Below are positions 1 to 8,372 of a DNA stretch of 64,000 nucleotides, piece after piece. The translations under genes were made by a program, and so were the position numbers. Under the pieces are notes generated by a model, which was given only the letters and a program-made list of their open reading frames with translations, made no database searches and was not told the DNA's origin. Source of the DNA: Thiobacillus sp. GTDB taxonomy: Bacteria; Pseudomonadota; Gammaproteobacteria; Burkholderiales; Thiobacillaceae. Every line of letters begins with the position of its first letter. Position 1 is the stretch's first letter. Where the stretch lies: the NCBI GenBank assembly GCA_021166845.1, contig JAJPEP010000087.1, forward strand, positions 16,209-80,208, given 5' to 3'.

Positions 1-80
1 AGCGAAGCAATCCAGCGGCCAGCGGAATTGAATTAACGGGCGCTGGATCGCCACGGCCCTGCGGGCCTCGCGATGACGGA
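1..80. repeat. Palindromic intergenic repeat (family B), left part cut by window edge
   Basis: An imperfect inverted repeat: AGCGAAGCAATCCAG on the left pairs with CTGGATCGCCACGG... and a CTCGCGATGACG end on the right. The same family recurs complete at 42910-42995, where the outer ends read GTCATTGCGAG and CTCGCAATGAC. It lies upstream of metK and carries no reading frame. It is a different family from the GTAG palindromes at 36-46 kb. Confidence 0.6.
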
Positions 81-131
81 ATAAATCAGTGCTTCATTAA
101 CCTACTCACCACGCCACACAGGAAACGCACC

Positions 132-1310
132 ATGAATCCCCGCCGCCATTTGTTTACCTCCGAGTCCGTTGCCGAAGGCCATCCGGACAAGATCGCCGAC
201 CAGATTTCGGACGCCATCCTGGATGCCTTCCTGGCCGAAGAACCCGCGGCCAGGGTGGCGTGCGAAACCTTCGTGGCCGACAACCTGGTGGTGATTGCCG
301 GCGAGTTCAAAACCGTCCGCAAGGCGTTGTTCGACGAGATTCGAGACCGCGCCGAGGCGATCGCCCGCCAGGTGCTGCGCGACATCGGTTACCGCGATAC
401 CGAAACCGGAATCGACCCCGACACCTGCGAAGTGCAGGTGCGCTTCAACCACCAGTCGATCCAGATTCACAAAGGCATCACCCTGGCCGGCGGCGACATC
501 GGCGCCGGCGACCAAGGGCTGATGTTCGGCTACGCCTGCGACGAAACCCCCGACCTGATGCCCTACCCGGTCTGGCTGGCGCATCGCCTGGTGCAAAAGC
601 AGGCCGAACTGCGCAAATCCGGCGCCCTGCCCTGGCTGCGCCCCGACGCCAAAAGCCAGGTCACTGTCGCCTACGAAGGCCACCAGGTCGCGGGCATCGA
701 GAACGTCATCATCTCCACGCAGATCGAGCGCGATCTCGACCCCGCCTGGGTCACGCAGGAAGTCACGCGCGAAATCATCGACCCGCTGGTGCCGATGGCG
801 CTGCGCACCCCGACCTTCAAGTTGCGGGTCAACCCCGCCGGCCCCTTCGAAATCGGCGGCCCCAACGGCGACACCGGCCTCACCGGCCGCAAGATCATCG
901 TCGACACCTATGGCGGGTCCTGCCCGCACGGCGGCGGCGCGTTTTCCGGAAAGGATCCGAGCAAGGTCGATCGTTCGGCGGCCTACATGGCCCGGTACAT
1001 CGCCAAGAACCTGGTGGCGGCGGGCTATGCCAGGCGCTGCCTGGTTCAGCTGGCGTATGCCATCGGCGTCGCCGAGCCGGTTTCCCTGCTGATCGAAACC
1101 TACGGCACCGGAACCGTGCCGGATGAAAAGCTGGAAGCGATGGTGCGCGGCACTTTCGAGCTGACCCCGCGCGGCATCATCGACAGCCTCGACCTGCGTC
1201 GCCCCATCTATCGGCAGACGGCCGCGTACGGGCATTTTGGGCGGGCCGAACCGGACTTCAGCTGGGAACGCGTGGACCAGGCGCAAAAGCTGGCGCGGTG
1301 TAACGCCTGA
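132..1310 (+). CDS. metK: S-adenosylmethionine synthetase
   Basis: Makes S-adenosylmethionine, the main methyl donor, from methionine and ATP in the cytoplasm. The 392-residue product has the family length and opens with the ATP-binding [13 protein letters not shown] segment (residues 8-20, His16 and Asp18 being the catalytic/metal positions). It carries the [12 protein letters not shown] hexapeptide region near residues 125-135 and the P-loop-like [16 protein letters not shown] stretch near 260-275. The start is chosen at the ATG preceded by an AGGAAAC ribosome-binding site 6 nt upstream. It is a single gene: the next gene downstream is on the other strand and a hairpin follows the stop. In many Betaproteobacteria ahcY lies nearby; it is not in this window. 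Confidence 0.97.
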   Translation: MNPRRHLFTSESVAEGHPDKIADQISDAILDAFLAEEPAARVACETFVADNLVVIAGEFKTVRKALFDEIRDRAEAIARQVLRDIGYRDTETGIDPDTCEVQVRFNHQSIQIHKGITLAGGDIGAGDQGLMFGYACDETPDLMPYPVWLAHRLVQKQAELRKSGALPWLRPDAKSQVTVAYEGHQVAGIENVIISTQIERDLDPAWVTQEVTREIIDPLVPMALRTPTFKLRVNPAGPFEIGGPNGDTGLTGRKIIVDTYGGSCPHGGGAFSGKDPSKVDRSAAYMARYIAKNLVAAGYARRCLVQLAYAIGVAEPVSLLIETYGTGTVPDEKLEAMVRGTFELTPRGIIDSLDLRRPIYRQTAAYGHFGRAEPDFSWERVDQAQKLARCNA

Positions 1311-1346
1311 TCCTGAACGGAGCCGATCCGGCGCGGCCGCATCGGC

Positions 1347-1379
1347 GGGGGCTGTCGTTTATCGCAGACAGGCCCCCCC
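1347..1379 (+). terminator. Hairpin after metK, probable terminator
   Basis: GGGGGCTGTC pairs with GACAGGCCCCCC across a 10-nt loop, with one bulged G. It lies between the convergent metK and bactofilin genes. There is no long T run, so an intrinsic terminator is only probable. Confidence 0.45.
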
Positions 1380-1391
1380 TTCAGGCCGCGA

Positions 1392-2003
1392 TCAGCCGTG
1401 ACGTTTCCCCGCCTGGTTTCGGGCCAGGGTGGAGCCGAACTGGATCTGTTTCAGTTCGGCTGTCTTTTCTTGAACCGGTTCAGCCGCCTGCGCAGGCGTT
1501 TCCGGTACCTTGGCCAGGCGTGCGCCGGCTGAAAGCGTCGCCACGTCGCCACTCAGGGTGCCGCCTTCCTCGACCATCAGCGCCCCGTAGCGGATCGTCC
1601 CCGAGACCCTGCCGGTGGCGTAGATCACCAGACGCTTGCGCGCGGTCAGGTCGCCCTCGAAGGTGCCGCGCACTTCCGCCACATCGATTTCGGCCTTGCC
1701 CGAAAACACACCGCCCTCGGCGATGCGAATGTCGCGGCTGTTCATCGATGCTTCCACGCGGCCTTCCACCACCAGAATTTCGCAATCGGTGATTTCAGAG
1801 CCCTTCAGCTTGATGTTCGGTCCGACGATGAGCTTGTTGCCGGCTTCGCTCGGCGCGTTCTTTGCGGCTTCCGGATAGGCTTCTGCCCTTGGGGCATCGA
1901 CCGGTTTGACGGGCTCGGCTCGCTTGGCGGGTTCGTGCGCCGAATGGCTGCTCCTGTTCGAATCGGTTTTTGCGTTGCCGGGGTGCATAAAGTTCTTGAG
2001 CAT
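1392..2003 (-). CDS. Bactofilin (polymer-forming cytoskeletal protein)
   Basis: A 203-residue bactofilin (DUF583 family). Bactofilins self-assemble into nucleotide-independent filaments that organise cell-wall or envelope enzymes at the inner membrane. The sequence shows a disordered, charged N-terminus rich in Pro/Ala/Lys (about residues 1-55), then the beta-helix core with the typical repeated pattern (IVGPNIKLKGSEI, CEILVVEGRVEA, IRIAEGGVFSGKAEIDVAEVRGTFEGDL, TGRVSGTIRYGALMVEEGG), and a variable C-terminal tail. The frame stays open upstream to 2123, but the ATG at 2003 (MLKNFMHPG) gives a normal bactofilin N-terminus and is preferred. No M23 peptidase partner, common beside bactofilins, is seen here. 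Confidence 0.85.
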   Translation of the reverse strand: MLKNFMHPGNAKTDSNRSSHSAHEPAKRAEPVKPVDAPRAEAYPEAAKNAPSEAGNKLIVGPNIKLKGSEITDCEILVVEGRVEASMNSRDIRIAEGGVFSGKAEIDVAEVRGTFEGDLTARKRLVIYATGRVSGTIRYGALMVEEGGTLSGDVATLSAGARLAKVPETPAQAAEPVQEKTAELKQIQFGSTLARNQAGKRHG

Positions 2004-2325
2004 GGGAATGGGACTCTTTCGGTGAGCTGGGTTGCAGAAACGCCATGGCGCGGTTGCGGCCATGAATGGCTGCAACACGGCCCACACAGCAATACCCGGG
2101 CCATAAAAAAAGCCCCTTAGCAAACAGGCGGATAACCAATTTGTCCGGAGCGGTTGGGGGCAGCGGACCGTGCAAAATGTCGCTTACCGGCGACACCCAA
2201 TTCGGCTTCTTTGAGAAATGATCCAATAAAACAGAAAGTTAGGACGGGTTGTGCGTGTCGTCGAAGTGCGACATACGCTTTGATCGTCTTGCCTTGGGGC
2301 GGGAGCCGACGTTGACGCGGCTGCC
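2004..2325. other. Intergenic region, nothing recognised
   Basis: Upstream region of the bactofilin gene. Open frames here are out-of-frame extensions of neighbours without protein-like composition. No repeat, tRNA or riboswitch motif was recognised. Confidence 0.5.
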
Positions 2326-2349
2326 AAAAATCAAGGCTACTGGCCTTGA
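2326..2349 (-). terminator. Intrinsic terminator of the MFS exporter gene
   Basis: Read on the minus strand: TCAAGGC, loop CAGTA, GCCTTGA, then TTTTT. The perfect 7-bp stem and T run lie just after the stop codon of the minus-strand transporter gene. Confidence 0.7.
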
Positions 2350-2363
2350 CTCCGCATCCGCGC

Positions 2364-3776
2364 CTATCCCGCCTCAGGCACCCTCCCCCGGCTGACGCTT
2401 TCCCCGTCCCCGGGGCGCAGCGACCAGAACGACAGCGACGACAGCATGGTCAGCCCGCCCAGCGTCAGAAAGGCGTAGTGCAGCGCGCTCGTCACCGCCA
2501 CGCGGTCGGTTTGCGGCAGGTCGCCCAGATACCAGCCGGCGACCAGCGACCCGCAGGCCAGCCCGAAGCTCATCGACATCTGCTGCATCGAACTGGAAAT
2601 CGTGCTGGCCATGCTCGAGTCGGGCGCATCGATGTCGGCAAAGGCCATCGAATTCATGCTGGTGTATTGCAGCGAATTGAAGAACCCTATCGCCAGCCCC
2701 AGCAGCACGATCAGCCCAATCGGGGTCGCCGGGCGCACCAGCGAAAACAAGCAAACGACAACCCCGATCATCACCGTATTCACGATCAGGATGCGACGGT
2801 AGCCGAACTGCGCCAGTACCCGCGAAGAGATGAACTTCATGAACATGGCGGCCGCCGCGGCAGGCATCATCAGCAGGCCCGACTGCCAGGCGGGCATGCC
2901 GAGCCCGAGCTGGTAGAGCAATGGCAGCAGAAAAGGCATGCCACCCATCCCCAGGCGCGTGATGAAGCCGCCCACCACCGCGACGCGAAACGTGCGCACC
3001 CGGAACAGCGCCAGGCGCAGCAGTGGATGGGCCGTCTCGCGGGCATGCAAGAAATACGCGGCCAGCAGGCTGAGGCTGAGCACCAGCAGCAGGGCCGCCG
3101 AGGCCGCGTCGATCTGGTGCTCGCCGAAGATTTCCAGCAGCCAGGACAGCAAAGCCGCGCCGCTGCCGAACAGCACCAGGCCGACGACATCCAGTGGGCG
3201 CCGGGGATCGCCCCGGTAATCCGGCATGTAGCGATGCGCCAGCCACAGCGCCATCAATCCCACCGGCACGTTGATGAAGAAGATGTAGTGCCACGAGAGC
3301 CAATGCACGATCAGGCCGCCGACCGTGGGCCCGAGCAGGGGCCCGAGCAGCGCCGGGATGATGACGAAGTTCATTGCCCGCAGCAGCTCCGATTTGGGAA
3401 AAGTGCGGATGATCGCCAGCCGCCCCACCGGCATCATCATTGCCGCGCCGACGCCTTGCAGAATGCGCCCCGCCACCAGCATCGGCGCATTCAGCGCCAG
3501 GCCGCACAGGATCGAGGCAACGGTGAAGAGGGCGACCGCGATGCTGAACACGCGGCGCGTGCCGAACCGGTCCGCCATCCAGCCGCTCACCGGAATGCAC
3601 ACCGCCAGGCTCAGGATGTAGCTCGTCACCACCGCCTTCAGGCTCAGCGGCGTCACCCGCAGACCCTCCGCGATCACCGGCACCGCCGTATTGACGATGG
3701 TGGTATCGAGCCCCTCCATGAACAGCGCCACGGCCACGACCCAGGGCAGGTAGGTTTTGACGGTGGCGCTGATCAT
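2364..3776 (-). CDS. MFS drug:proton antiporter, DHA2 (EmrB/MdtD-like) family
   Basis: A 470-residue inner-membrane transporter of the major facilitator superfamily, 14-helix DHA2 group, which exports drugs or other amphiphiles in exchange for protons. The N-terminal helix carries the DHA2 signature FMEGLDTTIVNTAVPVI (about residues 18-34). Motif A between helices 2 and 3 is seen as GWMADRFGTRRVF. The motif-C-like PALLGPLLGPTVGGLIV sits near residues 140-156, followed by the WHYIFFINVPVG family signature. Length matches MdtD. No membrane-fusion partner gene adjoins it, so it may work alone as MdtD does. Substrate cannot be told from sequence. Confidence 0.88.
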   Translation of the reverse strand: MISATVKTYLPWVVAVALFMEGLDTTIVNTAVPVIAEGLRVTPLSLKAVVTSYILSLAVCIPVSGWMADRFGTRRVFSIAVALFTVASILCGLALNAPMLVAGRILQGVGAAMMMPVGRLAIIRTFPKSELLRAMNFVIIPALLGPLLGPTVGGLIVHWLSWHYIFFINVPVGLMALWLAHRYMPDYRGDPRRPLDVVGLVLFGSGAALLSWLLEIFGEHQIDAASAALLLVLSLSLLAAYFLHARETAHPLLRLALFRVRTFRVAVVGGFITRLGMGGMPFLLPLLYQLGLGMPAWQSGLLMMPAAAAAMFMKFISSRVLAQFGYRRILIVNTVMIGVVVCLFSLVRPATPIGLIVLLGLAIGFFNSLQYTSMNSMAFADIDAPDSSMASTISSSMQQMSMSFGLACGSLVAGWYLGDLPQTDRVAVTSALHYAFLTLGGLTMLSSLSFWSLRPGDGESVSRGRVPEAG

Positions 3777-3852
3777 CTGTGCGGGTGTCGTGGCGGCGGC
3801 GGGCAGCGTGGATGCTGCTGTCCAGGGGCGATGGCTTTAGATATTGCCTACA

Positions 3853-3869
3853 ATACGGCAGTGCCGTAT
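3853..3869. promoter_or_regulatory. Perfect palindrome, probable operator of the toxin-antitoxin genes
   Basis: ATACGGCA-G-TGCCGTAT, a perfect 8-bp inverted repeat with a single central base, 10 nt before the toxin start codon and overlapping a TACAAT -10-like hexamer at 3849-3854. Autorepression by the antitoxin at such sites is usual for this class. The assignment is inference. Confidence 0.5.
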
Positions 3870-3878
3870 CCTTGTCCA

Positions 3879-4198
3879 ATGTACACCGTCATCGAAACGG
3901 ACGGACGTTTTCGTGCGTGCGGCAGCCCAGGTCTGGATCGATGCCGAGCGCGTCGCGTTCATCGACTGGCTGGCGGCCAACCCGGATGCGGGCGATGTCA
4001 TTCCGGGTTCCGGCGGGTGTCGTAAAGTCCGGTGGACGCGTCCCGGCATGGGCAAACGCGGCGGTGCGCGGGTCATTTATTTCAATCGCCCTGGAACAGG
4101 GCGAAATCTGGCTGTTGATGGTGTACGTGAAAGCCAAATTCGACAACCTGCCCGCGTCATTTTTGAAACAACTGCGAGAGGCCATAGAACATGGATAA
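3879..4198 (+). pseudogene. RelE/HigB-like toxin gene broken by two frameshifts
   Basis: A RelE/HigB-type toxin (ribosome-dependent mRNA cleavage) whose reading is split over three frames. The start MYTVIET is in one frame. The block DVFVRAAAQVWIDAERVAF through GDVIPGSGGCRKVRW to RVIYFNR is in a second. The end LEQGEIWLLMVYVKAKFDN through KQLREAIEHG is in a third and stops at 4198. Joined, these give one ordinary protein of about 105 residues. The first shift falls near 3900-3905 and the second near 4085-4090. The last codons overlap the start of the intact antitoxin gene at 4191, the normal layout for the pair. Two independent indels argue for decay rather than one sequencing error. Confidence 0.75.
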
Positions 4199-4475
4199 GG
4201 AAATGGAACAGTTCCAGAAGGATTTGCTGAACTCCGTCCGTCAGATGAAGGCGGGCAAGGGCACCCGGAAAACCCAGGTCGCCCTGTCGCCCATCGCCGA
4301 GGCACGTAGCCGGCTGGGGATGTCGCAAGCCGAGCTGGCCAGCCTGATGGGCGTGTCTACCCGCACGCTGCAAGACTGGGAGCAAGGCCGTCGCAAGCCC
4401 ACTGGTGCGGCGCAAACGCTGCTTCGTGTTGCGATTGCGCATCCGGAGGCTTTGCTTGACTTGAAGGCTGCGTAG
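4191..4475 (+). CDS. Antitoxin, Xre-type helix-turn-helix (HigA-like)
   Basis: A 94-residue DNA-binding antitoxin. The C-terminal half is a Cro/CI helix-turn-helix: ARSRLGMSQAELASLMGVS followed by TRTLQDWEQGRRKPTGAAQ. The N-terminal half is short and charged and would wrap the toxin. The gene overlaps the 3' end of the toxin pseudogene by 8 nt, consistent with a toxin-first operon. With the toxin broken, the antitoxin may survive as a repressor at the palindrome at 3853-3869. Confidence 0.8.
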   Translation: MDKEMEQFQKDLLNSVRQMKAGKGTRKTQVALSPIAEARSRLGMSQAELASLMGVSTRTLQDWEQGRRKPTGAAQTLLRVAIAHPEALLDLKAA

Positions 4476-4501
4476 TGAAGTTGCGCAATGCCCCTGCCAT
4501 C

Positions 4502-4804
4502 ATGGCAAAACATCAAATCCCGCTCGCCACCCCCGGCGAAATCCTGCTGGAAGAATTCCTCAAGCCGCTGGGCGTGACCCAATACCGGCTGGCCAAGGAA
4601 ATCGGCGTACCGCAACGCCGCATCGGGGAAATCGTCGCCGGCAAGCGCAGCATCACCGCCGATACCGCCGCGCGCCTGGGCGTCTACTTCGGCGTGGAAG
4701 CCGAGTTCTGGCTGAACCTGCAGGCGCACTACGATCTGGCGATCACGCGCGAGGCGCTGGCCGAGAATCTGGCGGCGATTCAGCCGCTGGCGGCGGCAGC
4801 GTAA
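4502..4804 (+). CDS. higA: HigA-family antitoxin, without an intact toxin partner
   Basis: A 100-residue HigA-type antidote with the family opening (H/A)TPGEILLEEFLKPLGVTQ, then a helix-turn-helix (YRLAKEIGVPQRRIGEIVAGKRSI) and the closing FWLNLQAHYDL. The ATG at 4502 gives the standard N-terminus. A GTG at 4475 overlapping the preceding stop codon would add nine residues and allow translational coupling. No HigB gene precedes it; the preceding antitoxin belongs to another family. It looks like an orphan or like the second half of a patchwork toxin-antitoxin cluster. Confidence 0.8.
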   Translation: MAKHQIPLATPGEILLEEFLKPLGVTQYRLAKEIGVPQRRIGEIVAGKRSITADTAARLGVYFGVEAEFWLNLQAHYDLAITREALAENLAAIQPLAAAA

Positions 4805-4895
4805 TTCGGGATGGCAAAAGGCAAGACCTCGTGCCTCTGGAATTCTGCTCCGCGGGAAACCGTGGCCGGCGCCCGGCTATAGGCTATATTCGCGA

Positions 4896-5816
4896 ATGCT
4901 GATCATGGCCATTTTCAATGAAATGCCCGGCACCGTGGCTTTTTTGCTGCTGGTGGCCGGCTTCGGGGTGGCTGTCGCGGCTTTCAACGCACTGGTTCGC
5001 TGGAGCCTGCGTGCGCCGAAAGTGGTGGGGCAGTCCACGCCGGGTACGATGGGGCTGACCTATTCGGAAACGCGAATCCCAACCGCCAACGGAAAACGGA
5101 TTTCCGCCTGGCTCATTCCGGCGCCGGCGCCGGGGGCGTCGCCCGCGCTGGCAGTGATACACGGATGGGGAGGCAATGCAGGGACGATGCTTTCCCTTGC
5201 CGGGCCACTGCATCGTGCCGGTTACGCGCTGCTGTTTTTCGATGCGCGCAGCCATGGGCGGAGCGACCCGGACACGTTTTCTTCCATGCCCCGTTTCGCC
5301 GAGGATATCGAGCATGCGGTGGACTGGCTCAAATGCCAGCCGGGCGTGGATCCCGGACGGATAGGGGTGGTCGGCCATTCCGTGGGAGCGGCCGCCGCCC
5401 TGCTTGCCGCCTCGCGCCGGAGCGATCTGGCGGCCGTGGTCAGCATCGCCGCCTTTGCGCATCCCGAGACGGTCATGCGCCGCCTGCTGGCCACCCGACA
5501 CGTGCCTTATCTCCCTTTCGGCTGGTATATCCTGCGTTACGTCCAGCACGTGATCGGTTATCGTTTCGACGATATCGCGCCACTCAACACCATTGGGCGC
5601 ATACGCTGCCCGGTCCTGCTGGTTCACGGCACCGGGGATGCGATGATTCCCGTAGCGGAAGCGCACGCATTGCACGCCCGATGCAACCGGAAGGACAGAT
5701 TGCTTCTGGTGAAGGGGAGCCATGACCGTTACGAAGATCTGGAGCGCCAGATCGGCGACGTCGTCGTTTTTCTCGATGACGCCATGAAACCTCAATCGCC
5801 CGCCCTGTTCAAATGA
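4896..5816 (+). CDS. Membrane-anchored alpha/beta hydrolase
   Basis: A 306-residue serine hydrolase of the alpha/beta fold. Residues about 10-30 form one hydrophobic segment (VAFLLLVAGFGVAVAAFNAL), a likely anchor. The core starts near residue 80 with LAVIHGWGGNAG (oxyanion-hole HGW). The nucleophile elbow is GVVGHSVGAAAALL (Ser at about residue 164), the acid lies in LVHGTGDAMIPV, and the His in LVKGSHDRYED. It resembles the dienelactone hydrolase/YqkD-type family of unknown substrate. The downstream GST-like gene starts 31 nt after its stop, so the two are probably co-transcribed. Confidence 0.8.
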   Translation: MLIMAIFNEMPGTVAFLLLVAGFGVAVAAFNALVRWSLRAPKVVGQSTPGTMGLTYSETRIPTANGKRISAWLIPAPAPGASPALAVIHGWGGNAGTMLSLAGPLHRAGYALLFFDARSHGRSDPDTFSSMPRFAEDIEHAVDWLKCQPGVDPGRIGVVGHSVGAAAALLAASRRSDLAAVVSIAAFAHPETVMRRLLATRHVPYLPFGWYILRYVQHVIGYRFDDIAPLNTIGRIRCPVLLVHGTGDAMIPVAEAHALHARCNRKDRLLLVKGSHDRYEDLERQIGDVVVFLDDAMKPQSPALFK

Positions 5817-5847
5817 AACCTCGATCCCCCACCCTGTGCAAAGAGCC

Positions 5848-6561
5848 ATGCCGATGATTGAACTACACCAGTTCCGCCCTTTCTGGGGCTTGCCCAATGC
5901 CAGCCCGTTCTGCATGAAGGTGGAAACCTATTTGCGGTTTCGCGGCATTCCCTACAGGGTGGTACCTAGCGGGCCACGCAAGTCGCCAACCGGCAAGATC
6001 CCCTTCATCGTGGAGGATGGCCGCAGCATTACCGATTCCGAGACCATCATCCACCATTTCGAGAGGCGGGAACCGGTGCACCTGGACGCCGGCCTGAGCG
6101 AGGCCGAGCGGGCGACAGCTTTTTTTGTGCGCGAACTGGTGGAGGAACAGCTTTATTGGCAGGTCACCTACATGCGCTGGGGCGATCCTGCCGGCTGGGC
6201 GGTATTTAGGCCGGATCTGGTGAAATACCTGCCCTTGGGCATGCGCGGCCCGGTGCTGTTCCTGTTGCGCCGGATGTTACTGCGGCAGATGGGCCAGAGA
6301 GGGCTTACCCGCGCAGACCCGCAGGGTGCCTACGCCAGGGGCAAGGCGGTTCTGGATGCCCTGGCAGGCCTGCTGGGCGACAAACCCTATCTTCTTGGCG
6401 CTGAGCCACGCAGCCTGGACATAAGCCTGTATGCTTTTCTTGCCAACATCCTGGATCAGCCCCACGGCAATCCACTCCAGGCGCATGGCAAGGCGCTCGT
6501 CAATCTGGTCGGCTACTGTGCGCGCATGAAAGCGTTGTGCTGGCAGGGATGGACTCTTTAA
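5848..6561 (+). CDS. Glutathione S-transferase-like protein
   Basis: About 237 residues with an N-terminal thioredoxin-fold GST domain (IELHQFRPFWGLPNASPFCMKV, then the cis-Pro segment GKIPFIVEDG and DSETIIHHFE) and an all-helical C-terminal domain. The metaxin/Fax-like N-terminus (FWGLPNASPFCMK) suggests the cadmium-resistance/failed-axon group rather than a classical detoxifying GST. The ATG at 5848, preceded by AAAGAG, is preferred over the upstream ATG at 5836. Substrate unknown. Confidence 0.75.
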   Translation: MPMIELHQFRPFWGLPNASPFCMKVETYLRFRGIPYRVVPSGPRKSPTGKIPFIVEDGRSITDSETIIHHFERREPVHLDAGLSEAERATAFFVRELVEEQLYWQVTYMRWGDPAGWAVFRPDLVKYLPLGMRGPVLFLLRRMLLRQMGQRGLTRADPQGAYARGKAVLDALAGLLGDKPYLLGAEPRSLDISLYAFLANILDQPHGNPLQAHGKALVNLVGYCARMKALCWQGWTL

Positions 6562-6576
6562 TGATGCCGAGGAAAT

Positions 6577-6650
6577 CGTGTCCGACCCTATATCCGCGCT
6601 ATATCCGCGATATCGTGTCCGACCCTATATCCGCGACCCTATATCCGCGG
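6577..6650. repeat. Short tandem direct repeats containing CCTATATCCGCG
   Basis: The 22-nt unit CGTGTCCGACCC-TATATCCGCG occurs at 6577-6598 and 6614-6635. Further partial CTATATCCGCG copies lie after each. The array sits between the GST gene and the DUF2442 gene and has no reading frame. Confidence 0.7.
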
Positions 6651-6737
6651 CCCAGTTCCTCTGTGGCCGGAAACCCTTTCAAGGGCGGATGCTGGCTTCA
6701 GATGCGATGACATTGCGACGCCCTATGAAAGGGGGAA

Positions 6738-7058
6738 CTAAAAGGTGACAGCCCACGATTTATTCGCCTTGATCTGTTCATACATCCAGGCCGGGTCCAT
6801 ATCCGCCCCATTCGGCCAGGTCACCACGCCCAGATCGAGGCGCGCTTGATCGAAACACGCCTTGTCCTTGAGTGCTTCGAAGATTCCGCATTCCTTGGCA
6901 GTCAGCACGGATGAAAAATCCGCGATGCCGTTTGTGCCGTCCATGAACGTGACTGCCAAACGATAGTCCGGCAGCACGGACAGGGCTTTTACCCGCCAAG
7001 GCGCGGCGGGGATTACTCCAGCGGCTTGATTTGCTTCGGGTGTTGTTTGGATTGACAT
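6738..7058 (-). CDS. DUF2442 protein
   Basis: A 106-residue protein of the DUF2442 family, with the signature VLPDYRLAVTFMDGTNGIADFS, then KDKACFDQARLDLGVVTWPNGADMDPAWMYE. The family has no established activity. It follows a DUF4160 gene and overlaps its end by 46 nt. This DUF4160-DUF2442 pairing is common in bacteria and has the size and overlap of a toxin-antitoxin pair, but that role is inference. The extra N-terminal residues up to about position 22 are unconserved. Confidence 0.8.
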   Translation of the reverse strand: MSIQTTPEANQAAGVIPAAPWRVKALSVLPDYRLAVTFMDGTNGIADFSSVLTAKECGIFEALKDKACFDQARLDLGVVTWPNGADMDPAWMYEQIKANKSWAVTF

Positions 7059-7274
7059 AGATTCCAGTCCTCCATCAATTCTTCACGATGTTCGATCGCC
7101 CATTCAATGGTGAGACTGAGCGCACGCCGGGGCAGGCTGCCGCCGATTACCTCAAGAGTCCGGATGTCAATCAAGGCTTCGTGTTCCGCATACATCGCAT
7201 GAAAATGCGATGGCGCGTGTCCTCTCCAGAACATTTGAATGACGATGCCAAAAAAACTGACTGATTGTCGGCAT
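7013..7274 (-). pseudogene. DUF4160 gene with a frameshift in a homopolymer run
   Basis: The family opening MPTISQFF begins at an ATG at 7274, with a GAGG ribosome-binding site 8 nt before it. It is cut from the remainder (GIVIQMFWRGHAPSHFHAMY... to the stop at 7013) by a run of seven A on the plus strand at 7250-7256. Six bases would restore one 86-residue DUF4160 protein. The downstream part is well conserved (HAPSHFHA, IDIRTLEVIGGSLPRRAL, EWAIEHREEL). It may be a real frameshift, a slippage-controlled switch, or a base-calling error. Confidence 0.7.
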
Positions 7275-7297
7275 GGCTTACCTCGACATCTGCACGA

Positions 7298-8317
7298 TTA
7301 TCGCCCTGCGTTCCGGGATGTATACCCCCGATACCACTCCACCCACTTCTCGATTCCGTATTCCAGCGTCGTCGCCGGCTTGAAGCCGGTGTCGCGAACC
7401 AGCTCGTCGATATCCGCGTAGGTCGCCTGCACGTCGCCGTCCTGCATCGGCAGGAAGTTCTTCTTCGCGGTCTGGCCGAGCGCGGTTTCGATGGCGCCGA
7501 TGAAGTCCATCAGCTGCACCGGGGTGTGGTTGCCGATGTTGTAGAGGCGGTAGGGCGCGTGGCTTGATGCCGGGTCGGGGTTCTTGTGGTCGAAGTTCGG
7601 GTTGCCCTGCGGGATGCGGTCGAGCACCTTCACCGTGCCGTCGGCGATGTCGTCGATGTAGGTGAAGTCGCGCATCATGTCGCCGTGGTTGAAGACGTCG
7701 ATGGTGCGGTTTTCCAGGATGGCGGAGGTGAACAGCCACGGCGACATGTCGGGTCGGCCCCACGGTCCGTAGACGGTGAAGTAGCGCAGCCCGGTGGTCG
7801 GCAGGCCGTAGAGGTGCGAATAGGTGTGCGCCATCAGCTCGTTGGCCTTCTTGCTGGCGGCGTACAGGCTGACCGGGTGGTTGACCGGGTCGTGGGTGGA
7901 GAACGGAATCTTGGTGTTGGCGCCGTATACGGAAGACGAGCTGGCGTAGACGAAGTGCTTGACGCCGTGGTGGCGGCAGCCTTCGAGCAGGTTGGCGAAG
8001 CCGACGATGTTGGACTGCACGTAGGCGTGCGGATTCTTCAGCGAGTAGCGCACGCCGGCCTGGGCGGCGAGGTTGATGACGGCGTCGAAGTGGCCCTTCT
8101 CGAACAGGTCCTCCATCACCATGCGGTCGGAGATGTCGTCCTTGAGAAAGCGGAAGTTGGGCCAGGGCTTCAGCTGTTCCAGCCGCGCCAGCTTCAACGC
8201 GGGGTCGTAGTAGTCGTTGAGGTTGTCGATGCCGACGACTTCGTCGCCGCGTTTCAACAGGATTTGCGCGATGTGCATGCCGATGAATCCGGCGGCGCCG
8301 GTGAGCAGGATTTTCAT
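7298..8317 (-). CDS. NAD-dependent nucleotide-sugar epimerase, UDP-glucuronate 4-epimerase type
   Basis: A 339-residue extended short-chain dehydrogenase/reductase. The NAD site is LLTGAAGFIGMHIA (residues 4-17). The active site has SSSVYG (about residues 126-131) and YAASKKA, giving the Ser-Tyr-Lys triad. The DNLNDYYDPALKLARLEQL segment and GPWGRPDMSPWLFT are typical of UDP-glucuronate 4-epimerases (LspL/Cap1J), which supply UDP-galacturonate for capsule or LPS. It is divergent from waaA, so a link with LPS core synthesis is plausible. The exact substrate is inferred from motif similarity only. Confidence 0.85.
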   Translation of the reverse strand: MKILLTGAAGFIGMHIAQILLKRGDEVVGIDNLNDYYDPALKLARLEQLKPWPNFRFLKDDISDRMVMEDLFEKGHFDAVINLAAQAGVRYSLKNPHAYVQSNIVGFANLLEGCRHHGVKHFVYASSSSVYGANTKIPFSTHDPVNHPVSLYAASKKANELMAHTYSHLYGLPTTGLRYFTVYGPWGRPDMSPWLFTSAILENRTIDVFNHGDMMRDFTYIDDIADGTVKVLDRIPQGNPNFDHKNPDPASSHAPYRLYNIGNHTPVQLMDFIGAIETALGQTAKKNFLPMQDGDVQATYADIDELVRDTGFKPATTLEYGIEKWVEWYRGYTSRNAGR

Positions 8318-8372
8318 TGTTTGGCCTCCAAAGTCGCATCGATTCTAGCACTGGGGCCTTTACAATCCGGCG

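Noticed and set aside
102..1286. 394-codon open frame opposite metK
   Set aside because: It is the antisense of a certain metK gene; composition (Gly/Arg/His/Gln-rich, no motifs) is that of a GC-rich shadow frame.
2346..4025. 559-codon frame rich in Gln, His and Arg opposite the MFS exporter
   Set aside because: Antisense of the transporter; only its last codons are real, as the start of the broken toxin.
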